Source: Methanosarcinales archaeon (lineage in GTDB: Archaea > Halobacteriota > Methanosarcinia > Methanosarcinales > Methanogasteraceae). Taken from it: a stretch of 29,490 bases of DNA. Shown here piece by piece: positions 22,098-29,490 of the stretch. The stretch lies in assembly GCA_030605805.1 (NCBI GenBank), contig JAUWHQ010000142.1, forward strand, positions 1 to 29,490, read 5' to 3'. Positions within the stretch are counted from its first letter, which is position 1; each line of letters opens with the position of its first letter. The notes beneath the pieces are model-generated. The model had not been told where the DNA came from. It saw only the letters and a list, made by a program, of their open reading frames with translations, and ran no database searches. Both the position numbers and the translations under genes were made by a program.

Positions 22098-23861
22098 ATG
22101 CCCGGAGATGAATCGCATTTCACCTGTAAATGTGGATACATCCATGCTTTGACATCCATAATAGCTATACTTATCTTTTGCAGTGCCGCTCTGCAAGCAC
22201 AGGCACAGAGCCAGAATGATCAAATAATAATAAATTCAGCCGATTGGACCGATGTCTATTCTGCGATCTGCTATGCTAATTTGAACGGCATCGAATCAAC
22301 ATTCGTTAACTCGCCCGCGCAGGGCAAGATACTCGCCTCGGTTTTGGATCGTTCCAAACCCGTGCACCTGATCCAATCATCCCGGGTACCGATCATTGCA
22401 GGCTACAAAAATTATCTGGAGAATGAAGGTTTCATGGTTTCATCTGTTATCGATTCTGACAGTGGAAAAGAACTGAATATCGAACTTGCAAGGAAAGTAG
22501 ACACAAAGAAGTTCATAATCATCGATGATTCTTATGGCTACAATGCAATCTCTGTTGCTTCTTATTCCATCGTTTCAAAATCCTGTGTGCTCTTCGCGGA
22601 CCGGGACAACATTGATGAGGTCTATGCATTCCTGAAAGCGAGAACTGTCGAGGATATCATTGTTTATGGGTATGTGGACCGCACAGTCCGTGAAAGGCTG
22701 AGCGAGTTTAATCATGAGATAATAGACCACGGCGACCGATTTGAGGATAACCTCGCAATCGTGGATAAATATATGGATATACATCCATCAAACCAGATGC
22801 TGCTCACCAACGGCGAGTTCATCGAATACACAATAATGTCTGGCAGGGAACCTGTTATCTTCCTCGGGCGCGGTGTTGTGCCTGATACGGTAGTTGAATA
22901 CGTGAAAGGAAGCAACCTTACAACGGGCGTGGTACTGGGAAATGATCTGGTAGCCGCAGCGAAGAAGCTGAAAGATAAAACCGGAATCTCCATTTTCATA
23001 AAGTTTGGACAGGGGAGGCAGATGACTGGAGCGATGGCAAACCCGGAGGCGCTGGATATGTTCTACCTGCCGATATATGATCTTGATCTGGATGTCATTT
23101 CAGGGAATTATAACATAAAAACAAAGACCGTTGAGATTATTTATCAAAACCTCGGCGAGACCGGTGCATTTGCCAGAGCCACGGTCAGTATTTTTGCAGA
23201 TGACGAATCAGTTGCAAGCACCGGAGATGAGGCACCATTCTTCATCTATGAGCAAACAAAATCCGGCAGGGCATACGAAGCTGACCTTACACAGTGGGTG
23301 GATATGGAGTTGCGCGCACATGTTTACCTCGAATATGGCGAGGCTCGTAAATCGCTGACCGAAGTGGTGGAAAAGGACATAATTCTTGGCATAATCGAAT
23401 TTGAAGACCGCTCGCAACTGGAAGTAACCAGCGTCCGGTACAACAAGCGGTTAGAGCAGTTGATGCTCGAATTGGAGAACATTGGTCCTGTGACCAGTTA
23501 TGCGGATGCGGAGGTCAGTTATGCCGACGCGGAGATAGAACTGACGATAGAGGGCGAACCCGAGTTTGCGAGGTTTGCGCCAGCAGAGATAGTGGATAAG
23601 AAAGTTTTAGCAGAGAGGATCAAACTTAGCCCGGCAGACCTCGCAGAGAATCCTACCGTCAGGGTTCATATACGATACGGAGAAAGACCTGACCTGCTGA
23701 TAAAGACCATAGATGAAGGACATCCTCTGGAAGCGATCAGCGGCTATCCAATAAAAGAGATAGCAGTCGTTGCAGCTTTGATCGCGGTAATAGGTTTATT
23801 ATTATGGAGGAAAAGGAGAAAGAGAATGAAAAATGAAGATGAAAATCAACCTGAGGGCTGA
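22098..23861 (+). CDS. Exported membrane-anchored protein, cell-wall-binding-repeat-like N-terminus
   Basis: The 587-residue protein has a signal peptide (about 14-37), a long extracytoplasmic part and a C-terminal membrane anchor followed by basic residues (EIAVVAALIAVIGLLLWRKR). The N-terminal ~280 residues alternate short strands and helices (KKFIIIDDSYGYNAISVASY, SCVLFADRDNIDEV, VEDIIVYGYVDRTV) in a way that resembles PF04122-type cell-wall-binding repeats or a Rossmann-like fold. The remainder is beta-rich and contains a small internal duplication, SYADAE twice near residue 474. The function is unknown; a surface-layer or envelope-assembly role is suggested by the neighbours. It overlaps the next gene by 29 bases, so they share a transcript. 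Confidence 0.75.
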   Translation: MPGDESHFTCKCGYIHALTSIIAILIFCSAALQAQAQSQNDQIIINSADWTDVYSAICYANLNGIESTFVNSPAQGKILASVLDRSKPVHLIQSSRVPIIAGYKNYLENEGFMVSSVIDSDSGKELNIELARKVDTKKFIIIDDSYGYNAISVASYSIVSKSCVLFADRDNIDEVYAFLKARTVEDIIVYGYVDRTVRERLSEFNHEIIDHGDRFEDNLAIVDKYMDIHPSNQMLLTNGEFIEYTIMSGREPVIFLGRGVVPDTVVEYVKGSNLTTGVVLGNDLVAAAKKLKDKTGISIFIKFGQGRQMTGAMANPEALDMFYLPIYDLDLDVISGNYNIKTKTVEIIYQNLGETGAFARATVSIFADDESVASTGDEAPFFIYEQTKSGRAYEADLTQWVDMELRAHVYLEYGEARKSLTEVVEKDIILGIIEFEDRSQLEVTSVRYNKRLEQLMLELENIGPVTSYADAEVSYADAEIELTIEGEPEFARFAPAEIVDKKVLAERIKLSPADLAENPTVRVHIRYGERPDLLIKTIDEGHPLEAISGYPIKEIAVVAALIAVIGLLLWRKRRKRMKNEDENQPEG

Positions 23862-26649
23862 CATTGGCTCCATCATCATATTCGCCCTGTTGCTCAGTTA
23901 TGCCCTCTCTATCCCCTCCTTCAACCCACCAGTTTCAGCACAGGTGCAGAATAACACTTCGTTGAACACGACCGATGCGTTCGCACTCGATAATGCATCG
24001 CTCATAACAGATAAAACCATTTATTCACAGGACGAACCAGTAAACATCTCACTTTTTTCGGTTTCGTCCGGCGCTGCTGTGAATTTGACGATTATAGCCC
24101 CCAACGGCTGTGTTTACATCGCGTTGAAAGAAGAAACCGGATTTTATTTATTTACTGAGACTTCCGAGGTTGGCAAATATCTCATTTTTGCAAACCTTAC
24201 GCTTAAAAACGAGACAACGACACTATCAACAGAATTTGAGGTGACCGGACCAACATCCGAACCAGAGGATCTGAATGTCAGTAAAGAGATCTTCTGCCTT
24301 GATAACGCATCCCTTTCTGTCGATAAATCCGCGTATGCGCTGGGCGAGACCGTCCGCATCTCTTTATTGGCACCGCCAGAAGTCATCAGTAATTTCAGCA
24401 TGGCAAGCGAGACCGGGATTTTTTACACCATATTACCATCTGCAAGCGGAGAATACCGATTCAAGCCCGATTCTGCTGGCAATTACGTGATAAATGTCTC
24501 GCTTTGCACCAATGGCACTGAACGATCGTTGACCGCAACGTTTGGAATGCTCGATCTGGAGATCGTCTTCGGAGAGCCTTTGCAAGGAGCGGCTGAGATA
24601 GGTGAACCGGTCAACTGGTCGCAGCCCATCTCTGTTAAGAACCGCGAGAACTTTTCAGTATCGAATTTCTCGCTTGATATCCCATTACCTGACGATTACA
24701 CGAACCTCTCTTCGAGTGCCGGGTTTATGATCATCGATTCCACTATCCCGGTTGATCTGGCAGCTGGTGAAAGCGTGAGCTTTAATGTGTCCTATCAGAC
24801 TTCCCCGGTTCGACTCGATGTGGCAAAAAAGAACATCAGCATCGTCGATCTGATTCCGCCCGATGCGCTTGATATCTACCTGTACAAGCAGATAGAGTCG
24901 GGAGATGAGGTATTTCCCACAAGCCAGTTCTTATCACCGACAATTGAGGTGGAAGTTGGGTATGTGAGGGTCTGGCATAATTCATCAGCGCATTACCGCG
25001 ACATCCAGGTCACCATCGCGGTAGATGCGGGCGAAAGGCTCTGGCTCTTTGAGGTCGCCAATGGAACTGGAGCTGGAGAGGAGGTCCGCGTGGATATGGC
25101 AAACGGGACGGCGTCCTGGACGATCTCCGAACTCTCTCGGAGGACATTTGTGGTAGCGCAGGTTGAGCGGAACCAGGGGGAAGCGGAGATTGATGAACCT
25201 GTCGGCTGGCAGCTTGGTGTCTCAGGGATAATTATAGAATACATGACTCCAGCACCCTACACTGAGGAAAGCGAGCCGTTTTTCGAAGATGGTGCCTGGA
25301 AAAAGGAGATCGTTGTATGCAGCCCGGCGTCTGTCCATTATACCAATGTTACTGCTTTAACATCCATTAATGAGACTGCGGGATCGGATGTAAGGCTCTT
25401 TTTACTGGAAGGTGGCAGAAGAGTGGACGTCACAAACGATTCTGCATACGAGGTCTGTTTTGTTGATGAAAACAACAACTCTTTTACCGATAAAATAGAG
25501 TGGAACGTTCCATATCTATCAAACAGGACATTTGAAATCGAGCAGCGCGTAAACGCAACAGGTGTTGCATGGCTCGGCTCGAACCCCGCCACACCAGACC
25601 TCCGGGTTGCAAGCATAACATTCGAGTATTGGGACACCGCAGAGAACCGGTCATCGGTTTCTGAGACCGGAACTGGCTATCATGTCAAAGAAGGCAGAAA
25701 CATAACGATCAATGCGACGATTGCAAATTATGGGGACGGAAATGCGACTTCTGATTTCAATATCTCTTTCTTCGACTCTGCTGGCGTGCCCGGCAACTGG
25801 GAAGGGTGGTTCTGGAATTGTACATACAATGTATCGCTAAAAGGGGAACTGGGTAATGTATCGATGGGTTACCCGCATAACACCACTTATGCAACCGGAT
25901 ACTGGCACCCATCCCTGATCGGAACTCACAACATATCGGTGTGGGCAGATCCCTGCAATTCCACAGGAGAATCAGCAGCAAACGCCACAAACAACAACGG
26001 TTCCGCACTGATAAACGTCTCTGCATGGCAGAAATACTGGGGAAACGCATCAGGAACGATCGTTCTTGCATCTTCTACCGGAAATCCGATGATCGATTGG
26101 GAGTGGAGTAACGAGACCGATACCGGATACATTTACGTCGTAGATGAGGGTATAACCGTTAATTGGAGTACATTGCACGGACTTGGCTGCGATACGGATG
26201 ATACGCTCAATACGAGCGGGAATGACTTTGGTGGGGCGGATGCCGCTCTGAAGATGAAGCCCGGCGATGGTAATGCGACCGGATTCATCGATAACAATAT
26301 CACACAACTCTTCTGCGGTGGCGATCCGAACAATGCGTCAAATATAACCCATTTCATCGTTTGTGAAACGGATGTACCAAATGTGCCGATCGTAAACAGC
26401 ACGGATATGACAGACCATACAGATGTGGAGAATGCGAATTTTACCACTGGAATATTATGGGACTCGGATAGTGGCGGCGGGACTGATTATTACGATGGCT
26501 CACAGGATCTGGTCTTCATAACAAAGATCAGACCGCATAAACTCGGATTATCCGGTGTAACAGTGGTGCATAACTACGAGATCGGGGTGCCGTCTGCTCT
26601 GAATGCGACAATTGTCGGCGACGTGGACTTTTATCTGGAATTGAGGTGA
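23833..26649 (+). CDS. Large exported surface protein: tandem Ig-like repeats, CARDB-like domain, WQxxYG module
   Basis: The 938-residue protein has a signal peptide (about 12-37). Two ~90-residue Ig-like repeats follow (about 50-138 and 154-239), each opening with LDNASL and a DKxxY strand. A long beta-rich middle region has many sequons. Residues ~590-725 form a CARDB-like domain (TPDLRVASITFEYW... INATIANYGDGNATSDFNIS... GTHNISVWADP). The last ~207 residues (732-938) are homologous to the 232-residue exported protein upstream (WQKYWGNASGTIVL, WSNETDTGYIYV, DFYLELR). No C-terminal anchor is seen, so it may be held non-covalently, perhaps by the cotranscribed membrane-anchored protein. A surface, adhesion or S-layer role is inferred. 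Confidence 0.78.
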   Translation: MKMKINLRADIGSIIIFALLLSYALSIPSFNPPVSAQVQNNTSLNTTDAFALDNASLITDKTIYSQDEPVNISLFSVSSGAAVNLTIIAPNGCVYIALKEETGFYLFTETSEVGKYLIFANLTLKNETTTLSTEFEVTGPTSEPEDLNVSKEIFCLDNASLSVDKSAYALGETVRISLLAPPEVISNFSMASETGIFYTILPSASGEYRFKPDSAGNYVINVSLCTNGTERSLTATFGMLDLEIVFGEPLQGAAEIGEPVNWSQPISVKNRENFSVSNFSLDIPLPDDYTNLSSSAGFMIIDSTIPVDLAAGESVSFNVSYQTSPVRLDVAKKNISIVDLIPPDALDIYLYKQIESGDEVFPTSQFLSPTIEVEVGYVRVWHNSSAHYRDIQVTIAVDAGERLWLFEVANGTGAGEEVRVDMANGTASWTISELSRRTFVVAQVERNQGEAEIDEPVGWQLGVSGIIIEYMTPAPYTEESEPFFEDGAWKKEIVVCSPASVHYTNVTALTSINETAGSDVRLFLLEGGRRVDVTNDSAYEVCFVDENNNSFTDKIEWNVPYLSNRTFEIEQRVNATGVAWLGSNPATPDLRVASITFEYWDTAENRSSVSETGTGYHVKEGRNITINATIANYGDGNATSDFNISFFDSAGVPGNWEGWFWNCTYNVSLKGELGNVSMGYPHNTTYATGYWHPSLIGTHNISVWADPCNSTGESAANATNNNGSALINVSAWQKYWGNASGTIVLASSTGNPMIDWEWSNETDTGYIYVVDEGITVNWSTLHGLGCDTDDTLNTSGNDFGGADAALKMKPGDGNATGFIDNNITQLFCGGDPNNASNITHFIVCETDVPNVPIVNSTDMTDHTDVENANFTTGILWDSDSGGGTDYYDGSQDLVFITKIRPHKLGLSGVTVVHNYEIGVPSALNATIVGDVDFYLELR

Positions 26650-26759
26650 CCGGGACTGCTGCCTCGGATGGTGTGCCACTCTGCCGCAGCCGACAGGGTA
26701 TGATGCACCGTAAGGTTTATGTCGGATAACATCTCATAATAATAATAGTAATCATGTTG

Positions 26760-26875
26760 ATGTAGGTTACAGTGGTACACTGCCAATCACACCGCGATGT
26801 AGGGAGTGGGTAACCTACATGATCGAATCACCGTGAAGGGTGTAGCGCCGGCTCTGTAAATCGACTCTGCACCCT
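26760..26875 (+). promoter_or_regulatory. Structured leader upstream of the PGF-pre-PGF protein gene
   Basis: Two stems precede the ATG at 26896. The first is an exact 11-bp stem ATGTAGGTTAC/GTAACCTACAT (26760-26770 with 26810-26820), enclosing a smaller CAGTG/CACTG hairpin that begins at the base of the stem. The second is an 8-bp stem (26837-26844 with 26868-26875, one G-T pair). The second stem ends 20 bases before the start codon. It could be a cis-regulatory RNA, a protein-binding site or a small palindromic element; I match it to no known riboswitch. Confidence 0.42.
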
Positions 26876-26895
26876 ATAACCGGGGGCGAAGTAAA

Positions 26896-28374
26896 ATGGG
26901 CGAACACATATCCGGATCGTTGATATTCACCCTACTGATCATACTATCAGCCCATTCTCCCATAACTGCCTTTTCAGAATCTCATGACGCCATAGGAGGT
27001 TCGATAGACCAGATCAACTTTAACAATGCGGCACAGCCGACCGAGCACTGGCAGGGGTACTACGGGACCATCAGTCTCGGACCCGTACCCGGAGAATATG
27101 TGGATTATGGAGATGAAGCGAAAGTAGGCACGGTAAGGTCTATTAACATCTTTGAATCCCTATCTGATGAACCCGGTGGCTACATACTTGCAACGGATTC
27201 CCTGAATACGCCGGTCATAGGCAATCTCCAAGCCGGACAACTTTCTGCAATCGACTGCATCACCGGAGATAGCCTGGATTCAGGCTCAAGAACTTTTATA
27301 GAGCGCACGATCTTTGATATATGGGATCATACCACAGAAGCCCCGACTGCGTTCACATACGTAGACGGCTTGCAAGCGGCGTACTTCAGGGTGGGTTTCC
27401 TGATGGACGAAAGTGCGCTCGTGTTCATCGCACCCATAAACGCAAGCCGCCCCGGCTACGACTCCGGTTTGTATGACTTTCAATTCATCGTCCCCACAAA
27501 TATGACAAACCCGAAGACCTACCACATGTACTACTATCCTGAGCCAGATCCAACACCAACACCCACACCGACTCCAACCCCACCAGCACCGACACCAAGC
27601 GGCGGAGGAGGTGGAGGAGGTGGAGGCGGAGGCGGTACTTCCAGCGAATCGACTGTCAACATCGCACTGCGTGAGAGCGTCGAACGGGAGATTAATAAAG
27701 GTGAGTTTGTATCCTACAAGTTCGCATCATACAGGCTCACCGAACCTGGTAATGATATCCTGTTCGTGAACTTCACGCCAAAAGCAACATTTGGTACTGT
27801 TGCGACCGTAGCCGAGGTCCTGTACGGCACATCCACAATTGCGGATGTTGCTCCACCGGGAATCGTATACCAGAATATCAATCTGTGGGTTGGACTGGCT
27901 GGATTTGCGACCGAAAGGAACATGGAGGTGGCTACCGTCGTATTCAGGGTTGACAGGTCATGGATTGACGAGAACGACATATCCCTTCCAACGATCCGGT
28001 TATGCAGTTATGATAGACTTGATGAAACATGGATACCGCTTCCCACAGTGGTAACCGGTATGGATAGCTCATACACATATTTCAAGTCAGAGACCATGAG
28101 GTTCGGCAATCTTGCGATAGTGAGTTCATCGACAAAAGCTGCCCGCGGGTATGGTATAGTGCCCCCTCTTATCAGGAAATCCACCACAGAGAGTTCCGTG
28201 GAGGAACCGGATGCAACGCTCACTACAACTCCATCCCAGACCCAGTCTCCAACACCAACGCCGACCCGGAAGTCATCGATACCCGGTCTTCCATCTCCTG
28301 GCATCATGGTTACCATGGCGATGATCGGAGCTGCGGCATGGCTCATGAAACGGAGGAGCGGATGGGGGAGGTAG
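26896..28374 (+). CDS. Exported surface protein with WQxxYG module, PGF-pre-PGF domain and C-terminal sorting signal
   Basis: The 492-residue protein has four parts. A signal peptide (about 7-27) comes first. Next is an N-terminal module like that of two neighbours (HWQGYYGTISLGPV, GGYILATDS, YDFQFIVPTN). A low-complexity linker follows: PTPTPTPTPP, then 12 consecutive Gly. The ~170-residue domain after it matches PGF-pre-PGF (TIGR04213-type): VSYKF, IVYQNINLWVGLAGF, VVFRVDRSWI, ETWIPLPTVVTG. The C-terminus has a second Thr-Pro linker, then PGLPSPGIMVTMAMIGAAAW and a basic tail (LMKRRSGWGR), a PGF-CTERM-like signal. Such proteins are cleaved and lipid-linked by archaeosortase ArtA. The motif here, SPGIM rather than PGF, is a variant. 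It is the best candidate for the covalent surface anchor of this cluster. Confidence 0.85.
   Translation: MGEHISGSLIFTLLIILSAHSPITAFSESHDAIGGSIDQINFNNAAQPTEHWQGYYGTISLGPVPGEYVDYGDEAKVGTVRSINIFESLSDEPGGYILATDSLNTPVIGNLQAGQLSAIDCITGDSLDSGSRTFIERTIFDIWDHTTEAPTAFTYVDGLQAAYFRVGFLMDESALVFIAPINASRPGYDSGLYDFQFIVPTNMTNPKTYHMYYYPEPDPTPTPTPTPTPPAPTPSGGGGGGGGGGGGTSSESTVNIALRESVEREINKGEFVSYKFASYRLTEPGNDILFVNFTPKATFGTVATVAEVLYGTSTIADVAPPGIVYQNINLWVGLAGFATERNMEVATVVFRVDRSWIDENDISLPTIRLCSYDRLDETWIPLPTVVTGMDSSYTYFKSETMRFGNLAIVSSSTKAARGYGIVPPLIRKSTTESSVEEPDATLTTTPSQTQSPTPTPTRKSSIPGLPSPGIMVTMAMIGAAAWLMKRRSGWGR
27547..27636 (+). repeat. Low-complexity Thr-Pro and poly-Gly linker coding region
   Basis: Bases 27547-27600 encode repeated Thr-Pro, and 27601-27636 encode 12 consecutive glycines using mixed GGN codons. 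It separates the N-terminal module from the PGF-pre-PGF domain. The mixed codons argue against simple recent slippage of one triplet. Confidence 0.85.
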
Positions 28375-28441
28375 TATACTTCCGGATCATACGCCATAAT
28401 AGTAGCACGCACAGGTTTATGCGGGATATAACTTAACAAAC

Positions 28442-29215
28442 CTACAAAGCCCGGTAACCCACCTCAATAAACCTCGATTTCAGCTCATCATAACCCAGTT
28501 CACCGAGATCATCGACCACAATATCAGCACCAGCATCAATAAGGATGGATCGATCCCCGATCCTCCGTATTCCGACGCAAAACATCCCGTTCTCCTTACC
28601 AGCCTCTATGCCGGACGGCGCATCCTCAAACACGATATAATGCTTGATCCTGCCACTTGATAACTCGTGCAACCGCTCTGCCGCAAACGCAAATATTTCC
28701 GGCTTGCTCTTGCCAGACAATCCTGAAGCATCCACTTCAAAGAGCGAATAAAGCGTATCCGGTATCCCGGATATGTGATCGCCGGTTATCTGCGTGATCA
28801 GGTTCTTCGCATTCTTCGAGGCTGATGCCATCGCCTGAATCACTCCCCTGGCGTGCGCTTCAACGATCATCGCAACCGAGGTCTCAAAGACTTCGAATCT
28901 ACCCTCACCGACCAGTTCTTTGAACAGTTCGTTCTTGCGGGTGCAGTATTGTTCAAGTATTTCCCCCTTCGCATCATCTGTTTCCGCACCGAGCCGCTCA
29001 TACACCCCTAAACGCTCAAGGATCGCATTTCCTCCCTCGTACCTGGGTCTTCCGGAGACATAATCGTGATAAAACCCTGAATCGAGCCTGCCCTCGTCAA
29101 CATTCCACGGCGCCATCTCTGCGGTGAGCCGCCATGCCAGTTCGTGCGGGCTATCAACAATGACGCCATCAACATCCCAGATAAAGCCGACCTCGCTTTC
29201 AAAATCAATCGCCAT
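28442..29215 (-). CDS. HAD-family hydrolase, beta-phosphoglucomutase-like
   Basis: The 257-residue protein is a HAD enzyme with an N-terminal nucleophile motif WDVDGVIVDSP, an inserted helical cap, a SASKNAKNLI motif II, GKSKPEIF with the conserved lysine, and motif IV VFEDAPSGIEAG. DxDGVIxDS followed by H-x-x-A-W and FEDAxxGIxA is typical of beta-phosphoglucomutase, which converts beta-glucose 1-phosphate to glucose 6-phosphate. It overlaps the end of the GH65 gene by 11 bases, and GH65 phosphorylases release exactly that sugar phosphate. The pair is likely a disaccharide-utilisation or turnover operon. A general sugar phosphatase cannot be excluded. Confidence 0.83.
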   Translation of the reverse strand: MAIDFESEVGFIWDVDGVIVDSPHELAWRLTAEMAPWNVDEGRLDSGFYHDYVSGRPRYEGGNAILERLGVYERLGAETDDAKGEILEQYCTRKNELFKELVGEGRFEVFETSVAMIVEAHARGVIQAMASASKNAKNLITQITGDHISGIPDTLYSLFEVDASGLSGKSKPEIFAFAAERLHELSSGRIKHYIVFEDAPSGIEAGKENGMFCVGIRRIGDRSILIDAGADIVVDDLGELGYDELKSRFIEVGYRAL

Positions 29216-29489
29216 ACCTTATCACCGTCCTCTTGTTTCCAGAGATCTCATGAAGCCTGCCCCCAATCTCAACCGGAAACGTGGCATCGGCACCACCACC
29301 ATCGCCCGCCGATTCGAAGAATACACCCACACTATCGGAGGATATGTCAAATTCGAGTTTGAATCCCTGCCAGCACAGGTTGAACCTCAGCCGCTCCCAA
29401 TTTTTCGGTAATCTCGGGTTCACAGTGAGTATTTCACCAGCCTCACCTCCACCACGGCTTTTCATGCGCACGCCAGCAAACCCGAAGAC
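29205..29489 (-). CDS. Glycoside hydrolase family 65 phosphorylase, C-terminal end only
   Basis: The minus-strand frame is open to the window edge, so only the last ~94 residues are present. They match the C-terminal beta-sandwich of GH65 disaccharide phosphorylases: VFGFAGVRMKSRGGGEAGEI, then LTVNPRLPKNWERLRFNLCW and LEFDISSDSVGVFFE. Family members cleave maltose, trehalose or kojibiose with phosphate to give beta-glucose 1-phosphate. The substrate cannot be told from this part. The stop overlaps the beta-phosphoglucomutase-like gene downstream, the usual companion. A GTG at 29471 is an internal codon, not the start. Confidence 0.8.
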   Translation of the reverse strand, partial: VFGFAGVRMKSRGGGEAGEILTVNPRLPKNWERLRFNLCWQGFKLEFDISSDSVGVFFESAGDGGGADATFPVEIGGRLHEISGNKRTVIRYGD

Positions 29490-29490
29490 C

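Noticed and set aside
1..29490. CRISPR array or prophage
   Set aside because: No regularly spaced repeats, cas genes, integrase, capsid or terminase were seen; the repeats are palindromic dispersed elements or low-complexity linkers.

Overview
The window is a euryarchaeal chromosome segment, most likely from a methanogen-related lineage (methanogen, methane or alkane oxidiser, class Methanomicrobia sensu lato). The evidence is the gene set: Sep-tRNA:Cys-tRNA synthase, archaeal dihydroneopterin aldolase MptD (tetrahydromethanopterin pathway), formylmethanofuran dehydrogenase B and D homologues, ribosomal protein L15e, class I lysyl-tRNA synthetase, NikR, a ThiD-ThiN fusion, DUF473 and PAC2 proteins, and PGF-type surface proteins. 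I cannot name the genus. No rRNA, convincing tRNA or CRISPR array was seen.

Layout. 1-850: 3' part of thiDN. 851-1582: no genes, but a 248-bp MITE-like insertion with 8-bp target duplications and two families of dispersed palindromic repeats. 1583-5425: ccmB on the minus strand, then a plus-strand run of mptD, fwdB-like, fwdD-like and a tungstate/molybdate-type ABC ATPase, so C1/pterin metabolism sits beside metal uptake. The FwdB homologue lacks the metal-ligating Cys-His-Gly-Pro segment, which makes it the most intriguing gene here. 5626-7973, minus strand: SepCysS, a PIN-domain protein with a small partner, and another small protein with its own terminator and upstream palindrome. 7974-8759: AT-rich spacer holding a probable mobile-element relic.

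8760-13730 is core housekeeping and regulation: an Lrp-like regulator with an awkward start, a COG2524-type HTH-CBS regulator, DUF473, PAC2, L15e and a short UvrC. 13932-17903 is an ABC-2 export system: a divergent ATPase, a permease fused to a PrsW-type intramembrane protease domain, and a second permease. It overlaps convergently with a KaiC/RecA-like protein that has a degenerate P-loop. 18834-20793: nikR and lysS.

21307-28374 is a cell-surface cluster of four exported proteins. Three share an unrecognised beta-rich module (WQxxYG...GY), and one also carries a PGF-pre-PGF domain and a C-terminal sorting signal. 28442-29489: a beta-phosphoglucomutase-like HAD protein overlapping the 3' end of a GH65 glycoside phosphorylase.
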